DNA of 64,000 nucleotides, taken from Prorocentrum cordatum (Eukaryota > Sar > Dinophyceae > Prorocentrales > Prorocentraceae). This document shows positions 40,384 to 51,340 of the stretch, one piece after another. Below the pieces are notes generated by a model. The model saw nothing but the letters and a program-made list of their open reading frames with translations, made no database searches and had not been told where the DNA came from. Position numbers and translations under genes: made by a program. Each line of letters starts with the position of its first letter. Position 1 is the first letter of the stretch. The DNA is taken from NCBI GenBank assembly GCA_963575745.1, contig CAUYUJ010015504.1:298199-362198 (forward strand), in the 5' to 3' direction.

Positions 40384-42900
40384 CGGCGCTCTGCTATGCT
40401 GGTGCCGCCGTTTGCTCCTCAACAGCTGGAGGAGCTGGCCCGCCCCTCGACCTGGCTTGGATCAGTGGCGGTGCGAGTGGCACGGACAGACGCCAACCTG
40501 GTCAGGCACGAGCAGGCGCCAACACGACAAGGGATGAGCACTAAGCCTGCCAGGCGCGAAGAAGACGCCCTTCTGGTGGAAGTGGGGGTCTAGCTCTGAT
40601 CCGAGACACCAGCGCAACACACCCGCGACACGCCCCGCGACGCACCCCGCGACCCACCTAAGACCGACCCCGCGCCCGCCCCGCTCAGGAGGGAAACATC
40701 GTCACAGGCACAAGTGAACGCCGATGTTCATGAACTCTTGGGAAATGCAAGACGTGGAGGGGGAAGCGGACATCCAGAAAAAAAATGAACCAAACAGATC
40801 GATTGGCGTTCGGCCCATCCCGCAACCGTGCCTGGGTTAAGGGTATAACGCATATAGGATGGTCTTTGGGGTCTCGTTGGGGGCCTCTCGGGGGCCTCTT
40901 GGAGGCGGTTTTGACGTATCTTGGAAGCCGTGTTGGGGCCTCTTGGGTCCTCTTGTGGGCCTCGTGGCCTCTTCGGGGCCTCTTGGGGTCTCTTGGGCGC
41001 CTCTCGCGGCCTCCTGGGGATCTCTTGGGGCGGAAGGCTCGGATGTTTTGTTCGTGGTCCTTCTTGTGGGCCCCTTTTGGGGCCGACTTGGGGCCCCCTT
41101 GGGCCGTCTTCGGGGCCTCTCGGGCCGTCTCGGGGCGCTCTTAGGCCGTCATGGGGTGATCTTATGGGCCTCTTGAGCCGACTTGGAGCGTCGGGAAGCC
41201 GAAATCCTTCAATAACCGAAGGGAATCAATGATGTTTGCCTCTTGGGGCCATCTCGCCCGGCCTCTTGGAAGCTTCTTGTGACGTCTTGGAGGCATTTTG
41301 GGCCATCTTGAGCCCATCTTGGGCGTCTTGGGGCGATCGTTCGGCGACTTGGGGCCCTCTTGGACTCATGGAAAGGGGACGGGAGGTCGGTTTCGGGTAG
41401 CGCAGCGCCCACAGGAGGCGCAGGCAACACTTCAGAACTCACGGGAGCTAGCCCGAAAAACCGGAAAGGCTTGGGACACGATTGGTTCAGGCCCTTGAAG
41501 ACTGTCAATTTTCGCTGCTGCAGCAGCAGCAGCAGCACAGCGTCTACCTCTTAGTGCTGCATGGGTCTTGGGGCACTCCACTTCGTGCCAGAAACACGGT
41601 CGGTGGCGGATAGAGAGAGTCCTGGAATGTGTCTCTATTTGTTTGTGTGTATGTGCCCTGGTCCCTTTGTATGCTATCGTTCTGCCGTTGTTTGTTCCTC
41701 TGCCTCTGTAACTAGGAACCGGTGGAACGAACTGAAGCGGGCAATTATTAGCACATCTAGCCGACAAAACACCAAAAGATGACCCTCTGGAGGAGCTGGT
41801 GGAAAGGGCCCTCAAGGCTCCTCCTCTCCGTCCTCCTCATCCTTCTCAAAATGTCATGCTCCTCGGCTTCTTCATCTTCCACCTCCTCCTCCTCCTCCTC
41901 CTCCTCTTCTCCCTCGAGGCTCCTGCTCTCCTTTCTTCCTCTCCTCCTCTCCTCTTCCTCCTCATCCTCCGCCTCCTCCTCCTCCTTTTCCTTCCCCTCC
42001 TCTTCCTTCTCCTCCTCACTCACATAGGATGTGCCGCTGCCGGTTGGCCCCATCGCCGGCGCGTGCCGCATGTTCTCTGAGAAGGGAAAGCTTCGTTGTC
42101 TACGTCACAGAGTTGCCATGATGCTTTCTGCTACGCTCTCAATCACCGCAACTCTCGTTGGTAGTGGAGCTGGGAGCGACCCCAGCTCTTAATCCACGGA
42201 AGACGCGCAGAGTGCGAAGTGGACGCACATTCGCATGTCTTTTATTCTCCGCATCGGTACCGCCCTCTATTCCCTTAGCAGCCTGTGCTGTTGGGTGTTT
42301 TGCAAACCCTGCGGGCAATTCGTCGCGGGCGCTGGCCAGCACTCGGATTCGGGTTGTGCGCAGTGGTGTTGGCTTACATCTTAGTGAGCACTGTGCGCAC
42401 CCCGAGTGGCACGCTACTGGTTAACGTACCTGTTCCACAACCCTCGTCGCCGACTTAAGGGTGCCAGTGCCGCAACCGCTGCCCTCAGCATCGAGCTGGC
42501 CTTCGTCACTGCGCAGGTCCGAGTTCCAAGGCGCGTGCGCAGCTCATCTCGTAGTGGAGTTCTTCAGGTGAGGATCTCCATCTTGGCGCCATAGGGCAGC
42601 ATCAGAATTCCCTCCGTGATCGCCATACTTTGGTTCACGTGCATGATGCCAGGGGGAGCAGGACAGCAAGGTGGTGGAGGCCGAGGCGGCATCACCACCC
42701 GCTAGCCACCTGACTGGTCAACAGAGCGCGAGTCCCCCTATCCGTTCCGCTTTTGGGTGCAGGACTTGCTCGCGCGGGGCGTAATTACTCGCCATTGACT
42801 TGGACAGCGCCCAGCAGCGCGCAGCCATCATCCTGAACTTCGGTGGCGCTGCACGCGAACCCATCGGTGGCGCCGCACGCCAACCCACCGCTTTCCCTAA
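40384..42900. other. no gene; 11-bp array and CTC microsatellite
   Basis: GGGGCCTCTTGG-type 10-12-mers run from about 40860 to 41370. A CAG tract lies at 41517-41537 and CTC/CCT tracts at 41870-42025. Unassigned GC-balanced sequence follows (42030-42900) with only short frames. Confidence 0.5.
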
Positions 42901-43956
42901 ACTTCACGGGGGATAATTGAAGGAGGCCTGGTCAACGGCCAGCCCGAGGACGCCGTCACTTACCGCATCGCGAACCTCGTGAGCAGGTTCGGACCACTTG
43001 GTGAAGAGTCACATCTACAAGCCACACTGGGGCTCTTCGATTTCTCGAGACGGCTCAACGAAATCACCGATGCGTCATTCTTGTGGTTCCTTACCCTGCA
43101 ACCCCGAGCCACGCACAACGGTGGAGCTGCGATGTCATAGGAAGACTGCGCGTGGTTGCTCCTCCGAGCGGTCGTTGTCACGGCCAGCCAATTCACGACG
43201 CTGTTCTGGCCATTCGGCAACATCTGCTCCGTAACAGAGGCTGAATTCAACAGTCTTTCGACGATGCTCACACGCGTGGAACAACATAACATCTTGGAGC
43301 AAGCACGCAACGACATCGTCAGTGCCCTCTGGGCGCCGCCATCCCTCGGACGCTCCGTAGGTGTGACTAGCGGCAGCAGTAACCAACGCGGCACGCACTC
43401 CGCAGACCCTTGGTACAAACAGGAGATGGACCTTTGGGCTGCGAGTGCTGCCGAACTCCCAAGTGCCAGAGGTGCCTCCGCTCAAGCCAGTAGCTCGAGG
43501 CCGAGCGCAGCGCCGCCGCAGGCCGCTTATCCTGCCGCCGCGCGGCCGCGCGACGATGCCACGCAGGCCTACATCGGGTGTGCGAGCAGCGCCAGTTCCG
43601 ACGCCAGCTCGGATATCGGAGATGCGATCGGCGATCCATCATAACAGTTTAGAGATCTATTCCTGGCTCAGCTCGACACCCAGCTTGTCTGGCAGATGAG
43701 GCACCACGAACAACGATGGCGACGCCACATGAACCAGCCCACCAGACATGTCAGACGATTCATCAAGAAGAGAGGGCGCCCGTTCAAAGCAAGGCAAGGA
43801 AGCTCAGGAGGGCAGCTCCCTGGCCCATCTGACCCGCGACCAGGTCGACACCGCCCTCCACGGCGGCGACAGCCGCTGCAGAGGAAGGCGCTTCGGCGGC
43901 ACAGGGCATGGGCAGCAAGGGGCGGCCCGCCAGGGCTGCGGCGGGCAGGCGGATGA
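42901..43956 (+). pseudogene. decayed gag-like frame of a retroelement
   Basis: One frame runs from 42901 to 43956, interrupted only by TAG at 43138 and TAA at 43642. It reads GQPEDAVTYRIANLVSRFG, LFDFSRRLNEITDASFLWF, then FNSLSTMLTRVEQHNILEQA, a Ser/Ala/Pro region ending ASSDASSDIGDAIGD, and after the second stop LAQLDTQLVWQMRHHEQRW followed by RRHMNQPTRHVRRFIKKRG. A Ser/Asp stretch followed by a WRR...P.R..RRF basic block resembles, from memory, the region before the zinc knuckle in dinoflagellate LTR-retrotransposon gag proteins. No reverse transcriptase is visible nearby, and no LTRs were identified. Confidence 0.4.
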
Positions 43957-44528
43957 AGCGCAGCACCTGCAGCTTGGAGCTCCGCGTCAGAGCTGGATGC
44001 CCACAGGCAGGCTCTGGAAGTTCGGGTGCGCGAGGATTTGGCCCGAGCTTCGGTGGCTGCGCTGACTCGGAGCTTGTCGGCGGCGCCGTCGTTCCGCCGC
44101 GGCGCTGGCCCTCCAGCACTGGTGGGGCCCCCTCGGGCGCGCAGGACTCGCGGGCAGGCGCAGCGGCAGGGGCAGGAAGCGGAGCGAGAGCAGGGCCAGG
44201 GGCAAGAAGCGGAGCGAGAGGGGGACGCAGCGTCGGACGTCAGGCCCGAGAAGACTCGGAGGGGAGGCGAGAAGGCCGAGCGCCGCGGGCCACGACCCCC
44301 CGCCGATCAGCCCCTCGCGAGGCCGCCCCGGGCGAGGCGCCGGCAGCCGAGCCGGGAGGCAGGCCGCCGGAGGGGCCGCCTCCGGTCGAGGAGGGCTGCG
44401 GGGAGAGCTTCCGGCGAGCGAGGCGGCAGCGCGACGCTTTCGCACGCCCCTCGTGGCCGGCCCTGCCTGGCTCCCATCTCCCACGCCACTTGGTCTAGGC
44501 TGCTCCACTCTCGCTTTTTCTTTATGTA
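43957..44528. other. GC-rich unassigned sequence
   Basis: CAGGGGCAGGAAGCGGAGCG-type repeats (44165-44220) and other Arg/Gly/Ala-coding GC-rich sequence. Both strands have open frames of 170-290 residues, which is expected from composition. Confidence 0.4.
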
Positions 44529-44710
44529 TACAGTCGGGGCCCTGAAGAAGGAACCCTTTTCGTTGGGGAGGGGCTCCGTGTTCCTTAAGTGTTTCGCAGT
44601 TTGCCTTGGATTTTCCTTAGGTTTTCGATACGAAGTCGAAGTTCAACTTATGGAAAATAGGAGACTCGTTCCTTATTTAGGGTTCCTTAGGTCAACGCCT
44701 CGACTGTGTA
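44529..44710 (+). mobile_element. ~180-bp MITE, TACAGTCGGGGC family, copy 1
   Basis: Starts TACAGTCGGGGC and ends GCCTCGACTGTGTA, an imperfect inverted repeat of the start. The interior matches 46817-46995 nearly throughout (GAAGAAGGAACCC, GGGGAGGGGCTCCG, TTCCTTATTTAGGGTTCC). Ends beginning CAGT next to TA are typical of Tc1/mariner-type elements. No coding capacity. Confidence 0.75.
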
Positions 44711-44902
44711 TATATATATATGTATGTATATCTTTATTCCTTTTTGTTTTCTCTCTCTCTCTCTCTCTGTTTCTCTTCGCTCAACGCGGCCCCGAAGGGT
44801 TCTCTCGCCTGACATGTTGCTATAGACTGTCGGACTGTCAGTCCGCAGCTCGGAGCCTTCACAGGCACAGTCACGGCACTGGGTGAGAACACCCACACAT
44901 TA

Positions 44903-45054
44903 CCAGCTTGGAACATATCCCTATCCCTATGCTGGGCACCTCCTCATCACGATGCCAATCTTAGGGATTCCCTTCGTTTTTGAGGGCGAATCCCTAAGAT
45001 TGTCATCGCCTTTTGGCGTGTCAATCTTAGGGATAGGGATACGTTCGAGGCTGG
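44903..45054 (-). mobile_element. 152-bp MITE with CCAGCCTCGAACGTATCCC ends, copy 2
   Basis: Reverse-complement copy of 37267-37418, the same 152-base length. TTA stands directly on both sides, a possible target-site duplication. Confidence 0.75.
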
Positions 45055-46816
45055 TTAACACACTTTTGCGTGAGTTGTGCCCCGTTCTGTTCTGAAGTGC
45101 GTGGGCGAGCTCCCGAGTGTAGTCGGCGAGGCGCTGTATCCCGGGGGGTGGATCGTTGCGGCTTTGATCCCTGGAGCTGTCCGATTGCCCGTGCCATCGG
45201 GTTCGGGTGCAGGATCTTACAGGATCTTGCAGGATGTTGCAGGATCCTGCAAGGCCTGACTGACCCGGGTCTGGTTTGACCCGGGTCCGCAGGTCCCCGA
45301 TCCGAGAAGGGAAAGCCCCGCTATCTACATCCCATTGTCGCCACGAAATTTTCTCTTCTTCGCTTCCAGCCTCGCAATTCCAGCCCCTCTCGGTTCCTGC
45401 TTCCTGGTGGCATGACGTCCCCGTGCGTGCTGTAGTTCCTCCACCTCCTCCTCCTCCTCCTCCTCCTCCTCCTCCTCCTCCTCCTCCTCCTCCTCCTCCT
45501 CCTCCTCCTCCCCCTTCACCACCTCCGCCTCCTCCTCCTCGGTGCTCTGGAGGAGCTGGTGGAGCAGGCCCTGGAGCGCATCTGCGACCACCTCGAAGGC
45601 CACGGCGCCCACGCGCCAGTGTCCAGGTAGCTGGCGGCCCCGCCGTGGCGGACCGCCGCACTGGGCCCACGGCGCGCCCGCCCGCTCGCCCGCCCGCCCG
45701 CCCGCCCGCCCGCCCGCCGTCGTCGCGGCCGTCGCGGCCGACGTTCCCAGGGGAGGACGGAGATGGGAGGAGGGGGAGGCGAGGAGGAGGAGGGGGAGGA
45801 GGAGGGGGTGGAGGAGGAGGAGGAGGAGGAGGAGGAGGAAGAGGAGGAGGAGGGGGAGGGGGAGGATGAGGAGGAGGAGGAGGAGGAGGAGGAATATCGC
45901 TGAACCCATACAGAAGGAAACCACAAACACAGAAATATTGCAGTAAGCACAACAGGAATCCACACAACTGGAAACATGACTATCTCGCGAAAGCAAGGAA
46001 GATACGCCATAGCACACGCAAATGGCCCCAGTACGGCGTTCAAACAACAGGATATGGTAAGGACCTGGTCGACTCATATTCATATAGCATCTCCTCCTCC
46101 TCCTCCTCCTCCTTGTATGCATCGTGCCCCTGACGTCTCTCTCCCTCTCTCTCTTGCTCTCTTTCACTCTCCCTCATTCTCTCTATACACATGCATGCAC
46201 ATACATCTGTTTACGCATGAATAAAAGTATATGTCAGTAATTATATAGATGTATATGCTTACATACTTATATCTTTAACTATGTGTGTATGGATCCGGTG
46301 GTGCTGCCGCGCAATTCCGCCACTGCGCTAGGGCGGGCGCGGTGGGCGGGGGAGGAACATGGGAGGATGGTCAATGGACCCCCCCTTCCCGCTTCCCTGA
46401 GCATTGTAGTTGAGACCATGTTCTGCCTGGAAGGCCAACGACGCAGGGACTTCGCTACACCAATGAACGCATCTTGGGCTTGATGCGTTGGGGCCCTAAG
46501 TATTGCTTCTCAAAAAGCGAAAGGGCCAACGCGCACCAGCCGGCGCAAGTGCGGTGGCGGATTGATATAATCCGTGGAAGGTCTTCGCGGCCACGCTCTG
46601 CAGCGCTCGCTCGAGGAACGAGCTGTCGAGGGCCAACCTGTCACCATCAAAACTATGGTCCAGCAGCTGGGACCTCCAAAGCTGACGAGAATGATCCAGG
46701 CCCTCACCCCGAAGCTGTCGTCGAACATGTGGTCTCACCTCTGAACTCATGGGGCAGCCGGCTCTGAGGTCTGGACACGGCCGGGGACAGAATCGGGATG
46801 AAGAGTTCATGTGAAC
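45055..46816. other. no gene; CTC and GGA microsatellites
   Basis: CTC tract at 45432-45540 and GGA tract at 45770-45895, near complements 340 bases apart that could fold together. CGCCCGCC repeats at 45675-45718. CAGGATCTTGCAGGATGTTG repeats at 45211-45255. CT microsatellite at 46135-46165. A 57-codon fragment near 46570-46745 (TIKTMVQQLGPPKLTRMIQ) looks weakly coding but is unassigned. Confidence 0.45.
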
Positions 46817-46995
46817 TACAGTCGGGGCCCTGAAGAAGAAACCCGTTTCGTTGGGGAGGGGCTCCGCGTTCCTTAAGTGTTTTACAGCTTGCCTCAGGCT
46901 TTCCTTATGTTTTCGACAGGAAATCGAAGGTCAACTTATGGAAAAAGGGGCCTCGTTCCTTATTTAGGGTTCCTCAGGTCAACGCCCCGACTGTA
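46817..46995 (+). mobile_element. 179-bp MITE, TACAGTCGGGGC family, copy 2
   Basis: Perfect 12-base terminal inverted repeats TACAGTCGGGGC ... GCCCCGACTGTA. If TA is the target duplication, the element proper is CAGTCGGGGC ... GCCCCGACTG. The interior matches 44529-44710. Confidence 0.85.
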
Positions 46996-47268
46996 TGGGG
47001 CTGCCGCTTCGGCCCTGCTGCCTGCCGTGCGGCGCCCGCGAGGCGGTGGCGCCGAGGCTCCCGTCGCCCCCGGGGCGCCAGGCACCGCCGCCCTGTACAG
47101 ACCCGAGGGCCTCCGGAAGGGGGCAGCGGCGCCGGCACGCTGGCCCACCGGGAACTTCCTGCTCTGCGGCCCGTGCACGGGCTCGCGGCGGCCGCCGCTC
47201 CGACCGTTGCCGTCTTCTCCCAGCTGGCGCTTCCGCTTTGGGAGCTCATCGTCTGCGGGCAATATTTA

Positions 47269-47440
47269 TATCCATATCCAGTGCGTCTTGGACTTTCTTG
47301 GAAGGGGCGCCGCAAGGCCGAGGCGCACTGGATATGGATAAAAATTGAGCCTGTCGGAGGCAGATTATAATCTATATCCAGTGCGCCTCATGTTTCTTGG
47401 GAAGAGTGTCCGAAACTCCAAGACGCACTGGATGTGGATA
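47269..47440. repeat. two tandem ~70-bp hairpins, ATATCCAGTGCG family
   Basis: Hairpin 1 (47269-47340) has arms TATCCATATCCAGTGCG and its complement. Hairpin 2 (47371-47440) has arms TCTATATCCAGTGCGCCT and a close complement. Loops share TTTCTTGGGAAG-like sequence, so both belong to one family of very small palindromic elements. Confidence 0.75.
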
Positions 47441-47631
47441 AAGACATTGCCCGCATCGTCGCCTCCTGCCTGCCGGCAAGCCAGTCGACGTGCCGAGTAC
47501 ACGAGCGGGCCGTCTTGGGTCCTGGCCGAAGCCACGGTGAGGCCGTCGTGCTTGGAGCCAAACGCTGCCGCAACGACCAGAGCATCACGAAAGCCCTAGG
47601 GCGCGGCCATCGACACCACGAGGTGCCACAC

Positions 47632-48047
47632 TCACGCGCGCTGCGGGTCCTGATGCGGGTCCTGGTGCTTGGGCTTCATGCGGAAGACCGCCCGGTCGAT
47701 GGCGGGGCCGTCCATGTCGTTGAGGCACTTGAGAGCGTGTTGTACCCTCTGCTCGTGTGGGCTCCCCTCGTCCATCCTCATGAAGGCCTCCTTCATCGTG
47801 ACCACCATGCGCGCGAAGAGGACCACGCGCAGCGAGCACCCGGCGGGATGTGGAGGCCCGTCGCCCAGCTTGAGGTCCCGCCACCCCTCCCGCTGCTTCA
47901 CCACCTGGTCTTAGACTGCTGGGTCTTTGAGCAGTGCTGGCATCGTGGACCGATCCGCCAGCTCCGCGATCGACCTCCCGTGTGCCACGAACAGCTGGGC
48001 CATCGCTCGCTGGACGCCGCTGGGGCGCGGACCGGCCCTGGGCTTAT
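47632..48047 (-). pseudogene. decayed minus-strand coding fragment, family unknown
   Basis: The minus frame reads GVQRAMAQLFVAHGRSIAEL, ADRSTMPALLKDPAV, then one in-frame TAA (47911-47913) and on in the same frame with VVKQREGWRDLKLGDG, HPAGCSLRVVLFARMVVTMK, EAFMRMDEGSPHEQRVQHAL and KCLNDMDGPAIDRAVFRMK. Balanced composition and amphipathic helices mark it as a former or real coding sequence. The in-frame stop and lack of a start suggest decay, unless splicing removes the stop. A palindromic MITE begins where the frame starts (48048). Confidence 0.45.
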
Positions 48048-48232
48048 GTCGGGCCTCTCCCCCTACATGGGGATTTTCGACGAAAAATAAAAAGCACCCC
48101 AAACATACACCCAAAAGGTCAAACATACTCAAAAAAACAGTCCCCAGACTATTTTTTGATTATTTTTTGATTATTTCTGGGGTATTTGTTATTTTTCGTC
48201 GACAATACCCCTGTATGGGGGACAGGCCCGAC
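48048..48232. mobile_element. 185-bp palindromic MITE with GTCGGGCC ends
   Basis: Arms of about 55 bases: the left starts GTCGGGCCTCTCCCCCTACA and runs through TCGACGAAAAATAA; the right ends in its inverted copy GGGGGACAGGCCCGAC. Between them are ATTTTTTGATT 11-mers like those of the 16985-18336 element. A relic arm of the same family is at about 32338-32365. Confidence 0.75.
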
Positions 48233-49315
48233 TTAACCCTGGGCTGCGCCACCGCAGGTTGGCCCGCTCCGGCCGCCGCTGCCCCCGCAGCCCCGAGGAG
48301 CGCTATAGCGCCATAACCACTGGCAGGGAGCGCTGTCCAACGAGCTTGCCGGGCCGACACTTCCGCAGACGAAAGCACGTGTTTATATCGGGGGCGGCAA
48401 AGAGGGGGGTGATGACTAGGGGGGGTTGGATATCATGGCGGGGGCCATGATATTTCCCGAGATTTCATGGCGCTTCTTCTTGTTTCATTACGTCCCTGGC
48501 CCCCCCGCTGGGTCGCGCACATGACGCCCGTCATGATTTGCACCCCCCCCTCTCTTGGACACCCCCCTCTTGGCCGCCGCTCCCGATGATACGGAGCAAG
48601 GGGCATACCACACCTATACGACCACCCTTCGGGTGATAAGGAGGTCGTGGGGGGGGAGGGAGAGGGGGGAAACCAGCATCGATCTCACTATCGATCTCAC
48701 TGTCGATCCCACTATCGATCTCACTCAACGGGACACCACGAGACACCACGGGACACCACGGGACACCGCGTGACACCGCGAGCCACCGCCGGACAGACTG
48801 GCGGACGGGCGGGCGGGGGAGAATCATTTGAAATTTGTCTTGACTTCGCCCTAGCACCGTCGGACACCACGGGACACCGCGGGACACCGCGAGCCACCGC
48901 TGGACGGGCGGACGGGAGGGGGAGAATCATTTGTCTCGACTTCGCCCTAGCAACGACGGGTTCATTCCTCTCGCGCGCCCGCGCAGCTTCGCCTCGCCCG
49001 CGCGCACGACACAAACGAAAGGAAACGATTTCCTGGTTGGGGGTGTCCGATCCACTGCGATCTCACGCCCCAACCTTCGATGCAACGCAAATTTTACTAC
49101 ATGCTTCAGAATGCACGCGCGCAGGAAATATGGTTTGATGTCGGTTGCCACAGTGCTCGCAATACAAATTCCATTGTAACACCACGGCTGACGTGACAAC
49201 AACAACATCATCATCAACAGCCCAGCGGGGCAGTTTTTCTTCAAGAAGGAGCTATCGCCCGAATGGCAGCCCAATCGGGTCTTGGGCTTTCGCCTTGCAA
49301 GGAGGCGCTTTATGT
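48233..49315. other. no gene; short tandem repeats
   Basis: Four 12-bp units of ATCGATCTCACT (48678-48726), then GGGACACCACGG-type decamers (48730-48780). A segment of about 105 bases at 48735-48850 is then repeated at about 48858-48955 (GGACACCACGGGACACC ... TTCGCCCTAGCA). The rest is unassigned. Confidence 0.55.
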
Positions 49316-49339
49316 TTTTTTCTTTTTTTTTTTGCTTTG

Positions 49340-49380
<41 letters not shown>

Positions 49381-49465
49381 TTTTTTTTTTTTTTTTTTTT
49401 TTTTTTTTGTTTTTTTTTTTTGTTTTTTTTTTTTTTTTTTTTTTTTTTCTGTTTTTTTTTTTTTT

Positions 49466-49500
<35 letters not shown>

Positions 49501-49719
49501 TTTTTTTGTTTTTTTTTTTTTTTTTTTCCTTTTTTTTTTTTTTTTGTTTTTATTTTTTTTTTACTTTTTTGTGTTTTTTTTTTTTACTTTTTTTTTTTTT
49601 TTTTATTTTTTTTTTTTTTTCTTTTTTTATTTTTTTATTTTGTTTCTTCTTTTGTTTTTTGTTTTTTTTTTATTTTTTTTATTTTTTGTTGTTTTTTTTT
49701 ATTTTTTTATGTTTTTTTT
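49316..49719 (+). repeat. poly-T tract of about 400 bases
   Basis: Over 90% T with scattered single G, C or A. All three plus frames read poly-Phe and are not genes. Such length is unusual; it may be a sequencing or assembly artefact, or a greatly expanded A-tail on the other strand. Confidence 0.9.
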
Positions 49720-51340
49720 GCTTCTTGCACTGAACAGGAAGGCTTGTGGAGATTTGTGAGGAGGGCGTTTGGGACGGGAAGGTGTACTGCAGCATGGCCG
49801 GCGCAGCTTGGGTTCCTTGTGATCCTCGCCCTCCTCCCTCCTCCACTTCCTTCCTCTATGTCATCCCTTCATCTCCACCTCATCCCCAACCCTCCCTCCC
49901 CCCCCCGGCCCTTTCCCCCTTGTGTGCGTGCCCGTCGTAGAAGAGAGGCGGCGCATTGTTCTCCTTTTGCAAATTTGTTGTGCGTGTGTACAGGTCGCCC
50001 GCAGAGGGTCCCCCGCGGCTCCTGCCGCCAGCGCTTTCGGCTCGCTGGGCCCGGAGGCAGGTCAGCGAGGAGGCAAGCGGCAAGGAGGAGAAGGAGGAGG
50101 AGGAGGAGGAGGAGGAGGAGGAGGAGGGGGAGAGGCAGCAGGATGAGGAGGAGGAGGAGGATGAGGAGGAGGAGGATGAGGAGGAGGGGGGAGGAGGGGG
50201 AGGAAGAGAGTGGATATGGACGGGAGGAGGAAGTCCGCGCAGGAAGCGGAGGGGTGGTGGTGGGACGTTGGCATGAACACGGAAGTTGCGTTCTGTCACA
50301 GTAGGCTCATTCAACGGCGCTGATCCGATGGCGGGTAGAACCCTAAAGCCTGGCATTGGGCGCGGCAGTATCCACAAGGGCAGCGGCTGCCATGGAACTT
50401 GGCACGAGCCAGGGCGCTTGGGATGTTGGAGAGCAGTGCCAATCCATGCCTGCTCCAAATAGGGCCCGCGGCGCTGAGAGAGCGCACGCGGCCGCCGAGG
50501 GAAGCGACGACCTGGGGCAGCAACGGGCCTGGGAGGGGGAGCAAGCGGCAGTAGGCACACGCCTCGGCACCGACGAGATTTCGACGCCGCGCGCGTCGCC
50601 CCAAACCGGGGCCCCGCACCCTCCGAACCTTGGGCCACGCACAGCCAGGGGGCGGCGCCCACGCCCCGAGCACCGAACTGCACCACACAGCGGGACCAAG
50701 GGCCACCGGCCACTCCTGCAGCAGCGCCGCCGCCGCCGCAAGGGCCACGGCCTGGCGGAGTTCGGTTCCACCAGGAGCCCGAACGCCCTGCCCGAGCGAA
50801 GAAGAAAGGGGGCGTAGAAGCGAAGAAGAAAGGGGAGGGGGGGGAGTGGGGAGGGAGGATCGAGGAGGGAGAAGAGATGATTGGACGAGGTGGTGGAGGA
50901 CGCGGAGGAGGAGGAGTAGGAGGAGGAGGAGGAGGAGGAGGAAGAGGAGGAGGAATAGGAAAAGCATGCGAGGATGGAGGATGGGAATGAGCAGGAGGAG
51001 CACGATAATGACGAGTACCCTCTGACTTGACCGCGAGCATTGTACAGGCGTGCGCGAAGCTCGAGGAGGCGGGGGAAGGGGACAGGGAGAGACGGAGGGG
51101 AGCAGGGCGAGGAAGAAGGGAGGACGTACGAGGGATGTTGGGAAGGGTAGCTCGAGGAGGCGGGGGAAGGGGACAGGGAGAGACAGGAGAGAGCAGGGCG
51201 AGGAAGAAGGGAGGACGTACGGGGGATGTTGGGAAGGAGGCGTGGGCACGTGAATTGGGCGATGGAAAGGCTTGTAATGCTGCTCCAAGGCAAACTCGGC
51301 CCTCGGGGAAAAAAGTTCCAAGTTCAAAAAAAGTTCCGTT
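49720..51340. other. no gene; GGA tracts and a 91-bp duplication
   Basis: GGA microsatellites at 50083-50205 and 50900-50955. A 91-base unit starting GCTCGAGGAGGCGGGGGAAG is present twice in tandem (51059-51149, 51150-51240). 50340-50815 is GC-rich with frames on both strands but no recognised product. Confidence 0.5.

Noticed and set aside
49145-50304. Frames of up to 340 aa rich in Phe
   Set aside because: Direct translation of the poly-T tract.
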